In this document: piece by piece, positions 41,711-48,888 of the stretch
How positions within the stretch are numbered: position 1 is the first letter of the stretch
Layout of the letters: the number at the start of each line of letters is the position of its first letter
From: Arthrobacter sp. ov118
Lineage (GTDB): Bacteria > Actinomycetota > Actinomycetes > Actinomycetales > Micrococcaceae
Reading direction: 5' to 3'
Assembly (NCBI RefSeq): GCF_900116495.1
Contig: NZ_FPAY01000001.1
Span: forward strand, 682,001 to 746,000
DNA: 64,000 nt
Notes under the pieces: generated by a model
The model's database searches: none
Told to the model about the DNA's origin: nothing
What the model saw: the letters and a program-made list of their open reading frames with translations, nothing else
Made by a program: the position numbers and the translations under genes

Positions 41711-42610
41711 CTAGCCCTTGGTGGCACCGGCAGTGAGGCCGGAGACGATGTACTTTTGCGTGAAGAGCGCAATGATCATGATCGGGATGGTGACCACCGT
41801 TGCGGCCGCCATGAGCCCGCCCCAGTCGATGCTCGCGTAGGAGACGAAGTCGAAGATGGCGACCGGCAGTGTCTTGGTCTTGGAGCCGGATAGGACCAGG
41901 GCGAACATGAAGTTGTTCCACGAGAAGATAAAGGACAGGATGCCGGCCGTGGCGATGCCGGAGACCGCCAACGGCAGCGTGATACGGCGGAAGGCGCCGA
42001 TCGGGGTGAGCCCGTCCACCTGGGCCGATTCCTCCAGCTCCAGGGGCAGTGAGTCAAAATAGCTCATCATGATGTAGACGATCAGCGGCAGTGAGACGAA
42101 CATGTGGCTGAGGATCAGCACCTCGAAGCCGCCCACCATCTTCAGGTTGGAGAAGACGTAGTACCAGGGCACCAGCAGCGAGACGCCCGGGATAACGCGG
42201 GCCATCAGGACCACGAGGGCGGAGCGGTGCATCGTGAAGCGGCTCATCGCGTACGCCGCAGGGACGCCGAGGACCAGCGAGAGGACCGTGGAAACGAACG
42301 CCACCCAGAAGCTGTTGAAGATGAAGACGAAGTAGTTGTTGCGCTGGAGCACGTTGGCGTAGTTCTCGCCCGTGGGAGTGAAGAGGAACGACTTGCCGGT
42401 GTCATAGATATCCACGTTGGTCTTGAAAGAGGCGAGCAGCATCCAGAACAGCGGGGCGATCAGGAACAGCACCACGGCCACCAGTGCGGCGACGCGGAAG
42501 ACCTTGTAGGCGCGGGTGCCGAGGGGTTTCCGCCGGCGCCTGGCCTGCTGGGGCTCGGCGGCGGAGGTGCGGGTTTCGGTGTTTCCAGTGTCTTCGGTCA
42601 GGACGGTCAT
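41711..42610 (-). CDS. Sugar ABC importer permease (MalG type)
   Basis: A 299-residue integral membrane protein with about six helices. The N-terminal 30 residues are charged and disordered. The EAA loop that contacts the ATPase reads ELEESAQVDGLTPIGAFRRITLPL (in parts; about 200-223), typical of CUT1-family MalG-like subunits. ATG 42610 overlaps the stop of the other permease by 4 bases. Together with the binding protein these form a sugar or sugar-acid importer; the operon lacks an ATPase, so a shared MsiK-type ATPase from elsewhere is likely (inference). Confidence 0.92.
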   Translation of the reverse strand: MTVLTEDTGNTETRTSAAEPQQARRRRKPLGTRAYKVFRVAALVAVVLFLIAPLFWMLLASFKTNVDIYDTGKSFLFTPTGENYANVLQRNNYFVFIFNSFWVAFVSTVLSLVLGVPAAYAMSRFTMHRSALVVLMARVIPGVSLLVPWYYVFSNLKMVGGFEVLILSHMFVSLPLIVYIMMSYFDSLPLELEESAQVDGLTPIGAFRRITLPLAVSGIATAGILSFIFSWNNFMFALVLSGSKTKTLPVAIFDFVSYASIDWGGLMAAATVVTIPIMIIALFTQKYIVSGLTAGATKG

Positions 42611-43560
42611 TTGCTTACCGCTTTCTTGCGCATGGTCAGCAGCCACATGGTGCCGATGATGATCATGAAGAACAGGATCAGCACCGCGGAGGACAGCCCG
42701 TACTGGTTGTAGTCAAAGCTCAGGCCGTAGGCGTAGACGTTGAGCGTCTCCACCTCGTGGAACGAGCCGCCGCCCTTGCCCTTCGTGGCGTAGAGGATGT
42801 CGAAGGTCTTCAGGGCGTCGATGCCCCGGAGCAGGATGGCGACGATCACGGTCGGCATCATGAGCGGAAGCGTGATGAAGAAGAAGCGCTGGAAGGCGTT
42901 GGCGCCGTCCATGCGGGCTGCCTCATCGGGTTCTTCGGACAGGGAGGTCAGGCCGGCGAGCAGGATCAGCACCACCATGGGGGTCCACTGCCAGACGTCC
43001 ATGAAGATCGTGGTGCCCAGCGCCGTGTCCTGGCCCGAGAGCCACGGTTGCGGCGGGATGCCGACCATACCGAGGAGCTGGTTGATGAAGCCGATGTTGG
43101 GATCGAAGATGAGCCGCCACATCATGCCGACGGCCACCGGGGTGGCAACGAGCGGCAGCAGGATGGCCACGCGGACCCACTTTTCGCCGCGGAACGGGCG
43201 CCACAAGAGCAGGGCGATGCCCATGCCGAGTACCACTTCACAGGCCAGCGCGACGCCGGTGAAGGACAGCGTGCGCCCGACGGCAGGCCAGAAGCGCTCG
43301 ACGTCGGAGAGGACCGTGAGGTAGTTCTGCACGCCGACGAACTCGGAGGCGGCGCGGACGGAGCCCTGCGAGTCGGTCAGGCTCAGGTACACGGTCCAGG
43401 CCAGCGGAAAAACGATCAGAACACCGACGAAAATCATGGCAGGGGCCGCGAAGAGCCATTTGCGGTGCCGGTTGGCCCAGGCGGAGAAGCCCGGACGCGC
43501 ACCGGGAGTGCGGCCTGCGCGTCGCGAGTGCGCGCTGCGGGGAGGGGTCAGTACAGACAT
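42607..43560 (-). CDS. Sugar ABC importer permease (MalF type)
   Basis: A 317-residue membrane protein with six to seven helices after a basic N-terminal tail. The EAA loop is SEEPDEAARMDGANAFQRFFF in part (about 213-233), typical of CUT1 MalF/UgpA-like subunits. The ATG at 43560 follows TAGGTGAACC. A 15-bp perfect hairpin lies upstream, between it and the binding-protein gene. It pairs with the downstream permease to form the membrane channel. Confidence 0.92.
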   Translation of the reverse strand: MSVLTPPRSAHSRRAGRTPGARPGFSAWANRHRKWLFAAPAMIFVGVLIVFPLAWTVYLSLTDSQGSVRAASEFVGVQNYLTVLSDVERFWPAVGRTLSFTGVALACEVVLGMGIALLLWRPFRGEKWVRVAILLPLVATPVAVGMMWRLIFDPNIGFINQLLGMVGIPPQPWLSGQDTALGTTIFMDVWQWTPMVVLILLAGLTSLSEEPDEAARMDGANAFQRFFFITLPLMMPTVIVAILLRGIDALKTFDILYATKGKGGGSFHEVETLNVYAYGLSFDYNQYGLSSAVLILFFMIIIGTMWLLTMRKKAVSK

Positions 43561-43600
43561 GGTTCACCTAAGGAGTTGGGGGTGAAGAGGTAAGGCTGCG

Positions 43601-43635
43601 GCACCGGGACGGCCGCGCTGCGGCCGTCCCGGTGC
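43601..43635 (-). terminator. Intra-operon hairpin between binding-protein and permease genes
   Basis: GCACCGGGACGGCCG (43601-43615) and CGGCCGTCCCGGTGC (43621-43635) are perfect inverted copies with a 5-base loop, 8 bases after the binding-protein stop. No T-run follows, so partial termination or mRNA 3'-end protection is more likely than a full stop. This would favour more binding protein than permease, as in malE-malF. Confidence 0.75.
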
Positions 43636-43642
43636 GGGATTG

Positions 43643-44932
43643 CTACTTCTTTTCGCCGTCCAGGAACGTCTGGAAGGCGCTGTTGGCCGTGTCAGCCGCG
43701 GCCGAAGCATCGCCGCCGGTGATGCTGGCAACGATCGGGCCGCCGACGATCTCGCGGGCCTTGCCCACCGTGATGACCTCAGGACGGTCGTGGCCCACGC
43801 CGGCCTTGGCACTGGCCGCGATGGCCGCCGCCAGGTCCTTCGGGTAGGTGGAGGTTCCGGCCGGGTCGGCCCAGACCGAGGCGCGCGGACCGGGGACGCC
43901 GGCCTTCTGCGCTTCCAGGGTGCGTTCCTTGCTGGTGGCCCACTGGATAAACTTCCAGGCGTTGTCCTGGTTGCTGGAGGCCTGGTTAACGGCCAGACCC
44001 CACGACGGGATGTTGTACGGCTTGGACCCCGCCGGGCCGGCCGGCAGCTCGGCGAAGCCGACAGTGTCAGCGACCTTGGACTTGGCCGGGTCGGTGGCGT
44101 TCTTGTAGAGCGAGTCGGCCTCGGTGTAGAAGGCGGCCTTGCCCTGGGTGAAGATGGCCATCGCCTCGGGCCAGCTCATGTCGGTGCTGACATTCTTGGG
44201 GCCGTAGTTCTTGATCAGGCCGCCGTAAAACGCGTAGGCCTTCTTCGCGGCGTCGCTGTTGACCGCGGACTTGCCGCTGGCATCGGTGAAGTCGCCGCCG
44301 AAGCTGTACAGGAAGCTGGAGAACTGGGTTACCGCAGCGGACTTGCCGGTCCGTGCCACGAAGCCGGCGGTATCCGGGTTGGAAGCGGCAATCTTCTTAG
44401 CGGCGGCCTCGAGCTCTTCCATGGTCTTGGGAACCTGGACGCCCACGGCCTGCAGCAGGTCCTTGCGGTAGTAAAGGACTTCGCGTTCGGTGATGATCGG
44501 GACGCCGACGACCTTTCCGTCAACCGTGGTGGCCTTGACGGGGCCTTCCTGGTAGTCCTTCCAGTCCCAGTTCGCGTCCTGGGAAACCTTGGACGTCAGA
44601 TCGGCGAGGTAGCCGTTCTTGGCGAAGGCTTTGCCCTCCTGGAGCGGGCGGTACATCATGACATCGATTTCGTCGCTGCCCGCGTTGAGCTTGACGTTGT
44701 ACTGGTCCGAGAGCTGGTCCTCGCCGAGCTGGGTGAGCTCGACCTTGAGGCCGCTGGCCTTCTCGAATTCCGGGATTGCCGCCTTGATTCCCTCGGTCCA
44801 CACATGGTTGGCGAGGGTGACGCGAACGGTTCCGCCCGCCTTGGCGTCGCTGCCGCCTCCACCGCAGGCGGTAAGCCCCAGCGACAGGGCCGCGGCAACC
44901 GCCGCATACTTCACAATTGAACGCCGCTTCAT
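43643..44932 (-). CDS. Sugar ABC importer solute-binding lipoprotein
   Basis: A 429-residue exported protein. The N-terminus MKRRSIVKYAAVAAALSLGLTAC carries (in two parts) a signal peptide with lipobox LTAC, so Cys 23 becomes lipidated. The mature part is a family 1 substrate-binding fold, with IPEFEKASGLKVELTQLG near 55, LYYRKDLLQAVGVQVPKTMEEL near 154-175 and FTQGKAAFYTEADSLY near 255. It should deliver the sugar acid to the two permeases downstream. ATG 44932 follows AAGGGAG; the longer frame upstream is not needed. Confidence 0.92.
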   Translation of the reverse strand: MKRRSIVKYAAVAAALSLGLTACGGGGSDAKAGGTVRVTLANHVWTEGIKAAIPEFEKASGLKVELTQLGEDQLSDQYNVKLNAGSDEIDVMMYRPLQEGKAFAKNGYLADLTSKVSQDANWDWKDYQEGPVKATTVDGKVVGVPIITEREVLYYRKDLLQAVGVQVPKTMEELEAAAKKIAASNPDTAGFVARTGKSAAVTQFSSFLYSFGGDFTDASGKSAVNSDAAKKAYAFYGGLIKNYGPKNVSTDMSWPEAMAIFTQGKAAFYTEADSLYKNATDPAKSKVADTVGFAELPAGPAGSKPYNIPSWGLAVNQASSNQDNAWKFIQWATSKERTLEAQKAGVPGPRASVWADPAGTSTYPKDLAAAIAASAKAGVGHDRPEVITVGKAREIVGGPIVASITGGDASAAADTANSAFQTFLDGEKK

Positions 44933-45070
44933 TACGACTCCCTTGCTATTTCGGGCCAGAGACACTGTCCGGCCAACTGCACATGCATCTTTACATCTGC
45001 TCAGGAAGCGATCATAAGGAAATAAAACATACTTAAACAAGCCCTGCGGACGCATCGGTATGATTTATTC
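44933..45070. promoter_or_regulatory. Divergent promoter region of the sugar-acid operon and its GntR regulator
   Basis: On the minus strand TTGTTT is followed after 18 bases by TATGAT (complement of 45011-45016), a fair promoter for the operon. On the plus strand TATGAT at 45059-45064 lies 7 bases before the regulator ATG, which has no ribosome binding site; the regulator mRNA may therefore be leaderless. I see no clear FadR/DgoR-type operator, but the binding site should lie in this 138-bp gap. Confidence 0.6.
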
Positions 45071-45832
45071 ATGAAACCCCCGAAGCCGGAGTCATCAGCG
45101 GACCTGCATTCCGTGTTGGTCGAGAACTTGGGGCTCGCTATCGCCGAAGGGAACCTGGCGCCGCACTCGATCCTTCGGCTGGACGAGCTGGAGGCTCAGC
45201 ACAGCGTGTCCCGCTCGGTGGTGCGGGAGGCCACGCGGGTGCTCTCCTCCAAGGGGATGCTGGAGTCGCGGCGCCGGCTGGGGACCGTGGTCCAGCCGGA
45301 GGACTCGTGGAACCTCTACGACCCCCAGGTGATCCGCTGGCGGCTCGCATCCTCCAGGCGGCTGGAGCAGCTGCGGGCGCTAAATGAACTCCGCGGCGCA
45401 ATCGAGCCCCAGGCCGCCCGGCTCGCCGCGGAGCGCGCGTCCTGGGACGCCGGCAGCGACCTCGTCGCCCTGGCGGCCCGGCTGTGGGCCGCCGGCCAGC
45501 GCGGGGACCGGGACGAGTTCCTCAGACTGGATATCGAGTTCCATGCCGCGGTCCTCGACGCTTCCGGAAACGCCATGTTTTCCCAGTTGAACAACCTGGT
45601 CAGCGAGGTGCTGATCGGGCGCACTCAGCACGGTCTCACGCCGCATTTGCCCCACCACGAGGCCCTGCAGCTGCATGTGAATGTGGCCAGCGCCATTCAG
45701 CGCGGCGAGGCGGATGCGGCGCACGCGGCCATGAGCAGGATCGTGGAGCAGTCGACGGAGGAAATGGGCGACATCTGGTCCAGCAACCACGTGGACGGCC
45801 CGACGCCCAAGACGGAAGGCGGAGTCACTTAG
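45071..45832 (+). CDS. GntR-family regulator with FCD domain, probable controller of the sugar-acid operon
   Basis: A 253-residue repressor. Residues 12-75 form the GntR winged helix (LRLDELEAQHSVSRSVVREATRVLSSKGMLESRRRLGTVV in parts). The helical FCD domain follows, with LNELRGAIEPQAARLAAE near 105 and RLDIEFHAAVLDASGNAMF near 155, containing the Asp and His typical of metal-binding FCD sites. FCD regulators commonly sense sugar acids or 2-keto-3-deoxy metabolites, as E. coli DgoR does for galactonate. It is divergent from the operon, supporting local control. The stop lies inside palindrome P2 copy 2. Confidence 0.9.
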   Translation: MKPPKPESSADLHSVLVENLGLAIAEGNLAPHSILRLDELEAQHSVSRSVVREATRVLSSKGMLESRRRLGTVVQPEDSWNLYDPQVIRWRLASSRRLEQLRALNELRGAIEPQAARLAAERASWDAGSDLVALAARLWAAGQRGDRDEFLRLDIEFHAAVLDASGNAMFSQLNNLVSEVLIGRTQHGLTPHLPHHEALQLHVNVASAIQRGEADAAHAAMSRIVEQSTEEMGDIWSSNHVDGPTPKTEGGVT

Positions 45833-45886
45833 CGCCCAATGAGGGCCCTCGAAGGGGCGCTAAGTGACCCCGCGTTGCTTGGGTCA
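45821..45886. repeat. Palindromic element, family P2 copy 2 (bidirectional terminator?)
   Basis: GGAGTCACTTAGCGCCC (45821-45837) pairs with GGGCGCTAAGTGACCCC (45855-45871) over 17 bp with one G-U pair; inside is the perfect palindrome GAGGGCCCTC (45841-45850), followed outside by the GTTGCTTGGG tail. The left arm contains the GntR stop codon and the tail reaches the aldo/keto reductase stop, so the element separates two convergent genes. Confidence 0.88.
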
Positions 45887-46915
45887 GCGGCCGCCCTCGA
45901 GCTTGCGGCTGCGCTGCTCCTGGGCCATCGGCCCGTACGGATAGACGCCGAGGCGGGGCTGGCTGACCTCGGTCAGCCAGTCGGTCTCCTCCGCGGTGAG
46001 CCGGAGGTCCGCTGCCGCGAGGTTGTCGGCGAGCTGTTCGACGGTCCGGGCGCCGAGGATCACCGAGGTGACCGCCGGCCGGTCCGCCAGCCAGGCCAGC
46101 GCCACCTGGGACGGGCTCACGCCGTGCCGCCCGGCCGTTGCCTCCACCTCATCGATCACGTCCCAGGTGCGCGGGTCGGCATTCCGGGCTTCCCACGCCT
46201 CCATCCCGCGTTTGGGATTTTCGCCCAGACGGGTGGCGCCGGCGGGCGCCTGGTCGCGCTTATACTTGCCCGAGAGCCAGCCGCCGCCCAGCGGCGACCA
46301 CGGCAGCAAGCCGATGCCGGCGTCGAGCGAGGCGGGCACGATCTCGGACTCGATCTCGCGGACCAGCAGGCTGTACTGCGGCTGCAGCGTCACCGGCGCA
46401 CTCCAGCCGTGGGCCTTGGCCACATGGACCGCCTTGGTCAGCTGCCAGCCCAGGAAGTTGGAGAAGCCGTAGTAGGCGATTTTGCCGCTGGTCACGGCGT
46501 CGTGCAGGAACCTCAGGGTCTCCTCCAAGGGAGTGATCGGATCCCACGCGTGCAACTGGTAGAGGTCGATCTGTTCCACGCCCAGCCGGCGCAGCGATTC
46601 ATCCAGTGCCCGCACCAGGTGGCGCCGGGAGGTGCCGACGTCGTTGGGGGCCTGGCCCATCGGAAAGCGGCCCTTGGTGGCCACGACGGCCCTGTCCCGG
46701 AGCTCCGACCGGTCGGCAAGCCACCTGCCGATGATCTCCTCCGATACCCCGGTGCTGTAGACGTCCGCGGTGTCAATGAAGTTGCCGCCCGCCGCGAAGT
46801 AGTCATCCAGAATCGCGCGGGACTGCTCCTCGGTGGCCTCGGCGCCAAAAGTCATGGTGCCCAGCGCGTAGTTGGAGACGACGGCGCCGCTGCTGCCCAG
46901 GGTGCGGTATTGCAT
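45884..46915 (-). CDS. Aldo/keto reductase
   Basis: A 343-residue NADPH-dependent carbonyl reductase of the AKR TIM-barrel superfamily. NFIDTADVYSTGVSEEIIG near 45-63 holds the catalytic Asp and Tyr; VVATKGRF near 77 has the catalytic Lys; LYQLHAWDP near 118 has the His. VILGARTVEQLADNLAAA near 300 is the phosphate-binding end. ATG 46915 follows GAGGAG. It precedes, in the same direction, nothing on its 3' side but palindrome P2, and lies 29 bases after the epimerase stop, so the two are probably one operon. Substrate unknown. Confidence 0.9.
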   Translation of the reverse strand: MQYRTLGSSGAVVSNYALGTMTFGAEATEEQSRAILDDYFAAGGNFIDTADVYSTGVSEEIIGRWLADRSELRDRAVVATKGRFPMGQAPNDVGTSRRHLVRALDESLRRLGVEQIDLYQLHAWDPITPLEETLRFLHDAVTSGKIAYYGFSNFLGWQLTKAVHVAKAHGWSAPVTLQPQYSLLVREIESEIVPASLDAGIGLLPWSPLGGGWLSGKYKRDQAPAGATRLGENPKRGMEAWEARNADPRTWDVIDEVEATAGRHGVSPSQVALAWLADRPAVTSVILGARTVEQLADNLAAADLRLTAEETDWLTEVSQPRLGVYPYGPMAQEQRSRKLEGGR

Positions 46916-46944
46916 GGAACTCCTCAGTGGTGGTTGTGGCTGCT

Positions 46945-47817
46945 TCAGTCTTCGGTGGGGGTGGTCCGGTTCGAGTGGTAGTTGCGCCAACTGTGCTCGG
47001 GCGCGTAGCCGAGGAGGCGTTTGGCTTTGTCAATCGAGAGCATAGTCTCATGCTCGCCAAGCTCCTTGACCACTTTGACGCCGGGGAAGACCTCGGCTGC
47101 CAAGTCTGCGCTGGAACGGCTCATCACGGTGTCCGCGTTGGCGATGACGAACGCCTCGAAGCCGGGTTGGCCGTGCTCCAGTGCGCGGGCCACGGCTTGG
47201 GCGCCATCGCGCCCGTCGATGTAGCCCCACAGGTTCCACTTGCGCAGCCTCGGGTCGTGGTCGAAGGAGGGAAACTCCTCATAGTCCTCCGGGTCCATCA
47301 CGTTGGAGAACCGCAGGCCCGTGATGCTGAGTTCCGGGTCCCATCGGGTCAGCTGGATGGCCATCTGCTCCTCGAGGTGTTTGACCAGGGAGTAGGTGCT
47401 CTCCGGCCGCGCCGGGTATTCCTCGTCTACGGGGATGTAGGGAGGATCGACGTCGAACGGCAGCCCCAGCACGGTCTCGCTGGAGGCATAGACAATTTTC
47501 TTGATCCCGGCCCGACGTGCGGCCTGGAACACGTTGTAGGTGGCCTGCATGTTGTTCTCGAACGTGGCGGCATCGGGGGCAAGCCCCGGGGCAGGAATCG
47601 CGGCCAGATGGACGACAGCGTCAAAGCCCGCGTGGCGGTCCTCGAGGCCCAGAAAGATATCCAGGACCTGGCCGTAGTTACGCAGGTCCACTTCCGCGAA
47701 CCCGGGGCCGCGCGCACCCACCCGGTCCAGGTTGGTCACCTCGTGGCCGTCCTCCCGCAACCGCCGGACGACGCTCCGCCCCAGCTTTCCGCTTCCTCCG
47801 GTAACAGCAACTCTCAT
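46945..47817 (-). CDS. NAD-dependent epimerase/dehydratase (extended SDR)
   Basis: A 290-residue protein with the Rossmann motif TGGSGKLGR near 7, DAVVHLAAIPAPG near 67, and the catalytic triad region YASSETVLG near 108 with ESTYSLVKHLEEQ (YxxxK) near 135-147. It acts on a nucleotide sugar or, as in related uronate dehydrogenases, on a free uronic acid; the nearby sugar-acid operon makes the second possible but unproven. ATG 47817 follows GAGGAG. It is 29 bases before the aldo/keto reductase start. Confidence 0.85.
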   Translation of the reverse strand: MRVAVTGGSGKLGRSVVRRLREDGHEVTNLDRVGARGPGFAEVDLRNYGQVLDIFLGLEDRHAGFDAVVHLAAIPAPGLAPDAATFENNMQATYNVFQAARRAGIKKIVYASSETVLGLPFDVDPPYIPVDEEYPARPESTYSLVKHLEEQMAIQLTRWDPELSITGLRFSNVMDPEDYEEFPSFDHDPRLRKWNLWGYIDGRDGAQAVARALEHGQPGFEAFVIANADTVMSRSSADLAAEVFPGVKVVKELGEHETMLSIDKAKRLLGYAPEHSWRNYHSNRTTPTED

Positions 47818-48005
47818 CAGGAACTCCTCGGGTGGCATGTGTGCTGGTCGTCAATGTCGGGCGCCGGATCGGACGGACAGGCCCGGCAGTGACCGTTCCA
47901 CCCTAAGGCGAGCCGGGCACGGTGCCCAGCCCCGCGGCCGCCGCCGTGCCGCCCGCATGACCTTCGACCCTAGGCAGTCCCGGGGCCGGTGGGCAGTCTG
48001 GGGTC

Positions 48006-48134
48006 ATGGACGGTGATCAGCGCTCCCACGTCATGGGCTCGGTGAGCGCGGCGTGCGCCGGCCACGCCGACTGCCCGGTGCTCGTGGTCGGCCAGGACGC
48101 AGCCGGCCGCCGGGACAGCCGGACCACGGGATGA
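48006..48134 (+). pseudogene. C-terminal remnant of a universal stress protein (UspA)
   Basis: The gap 47818-48130 holds no full gene, but 42 codons from ATG 48006 to TGA 48134 read as the UspA C-terminal end: HVMGSVSAACAGHADCPVLVV, the conserved GS-V-S-x-H-x-CPVLVV pattern read here as GSVSAACAGHADCPVLVV. The preceding 100 or more residues, including the ATP-binding loop, are missing, so this is a truncated relic. Its TGA overlaps the ATG of the next gene (ATGA). Confidence 0.7.
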
Positions 48135-48844
48135 CCGACGCCGGGTCCGCGCCGTCACCGCGTCCGGCCACGCGGGCTGTCGCAGCGCTCGCTGCGGCGG
48201 CGGCCGGCGCCGCTTACGTCCTGGCCGTCCGGCCGCGGCTGCTGCGCTGGGGAGCCACCACCCAGGAGGCCGCCGGCCCGCTCCCCGGGGACGAGATCGT
48301 ACCCGCCCCGCGCATGCAAAGCACCCGCGCCGTCACCATTAAGGCCCCGGTGTCTGGCGTGTGGCCGTGGCTTGTCCAGTTGGGTGCCGGGCGTGGTGGC
48401 ATGTACTCCTACGACTGGCTTGAGAACGCCGTGGGCCTGGGCATCCACAGCACTGACAGGATCCTTCCGGCACTGCAGCAGCTCAAGGTCGGCGACATCG
48501 TCCCGCTCTCCCCCGACGGCGGACTGGAGGTCAGGGCCCTCGAGTCGGGGTCCTTGCTGGCTCTGGGCGGTACCCTCGATTTGCGCACGGGACGGATGTC
48601 GCCGGCGGGGGCGCCTCCGGCAGGGCCCAGACTGGACGTCGGTTGGACGTTCGTGTTGCGGCCGGCAGGCCCCCGCGCCACCAGGCTCGTGTCCCGAACC
48701 CGGTACGACTATTCGCCGGTGGCCGCCGGGATGGCCTTCCGTGCACTGCTGGAACCGGTGCAGTTCCTGATGGAGCGGCGCATGCTCCTGGGCATCCGGT
48801 CCCGGGCCCAAAACCAATGGCGGCCGCAGGGGCGCCGGAGCTAG
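48131..48844 (+). CDS. SRPBCC-like protein with N-terminal membrane segment
   Basis: A 237-residue protein. Residues 14-32 form a hydrophobic helix (AVAALAAAAAGAAYVLAV), followed by an SRPBCC/START-like fold with AVTIKAPVSGVWPWLVQLGAGRGGMYSYDWLENAVG read in parts (about 57-92), then LKVGDIVPLSP and WTFVLRP. The bis-aromatic GGMYSYDWLEN pattern is common in actinobacterial membrane-tethered SRPBCC proteins of unknown function. The ATG overlaps the stop of the UspA remnant, and no own ribosome site is seen, so it may rely on coupling to that remnant's former reading frame. Confidence 0.75.
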   Translation: MTDAGSAPSPRPATRAVAALAAAAAGAAYVLAVRPRLLRWGATTQEAAGPLPGDEIVPAPRMQSTRAVTIKAPVSGVWPWLVQLGAGRGGMYSYDWLENAVGLGIHSTDRILPALQQLKVGDIVPLSPDGGLEVRALESGSLLALGGTLDLRTGRMSPAGAPPAGPRLDVGWTFVLRPAGPRATRLVSRTRYDYSPVAAGMAFRALLEPVQFLMERRMLLGIRSRAQNQWRPQGRRS

Positions 48845-48888
48845 GCATCCGGAGCTAGGCATCCGCCGCCCGGAGGGCAGGCAGGCCC

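Noticed and set aside
43640..44920. Plus-strand frame opposite the binding-protein gene (426 residues)
   Set aside because: Shadow of a lipoprotein gene with a clear signal peptide and ribosome site.
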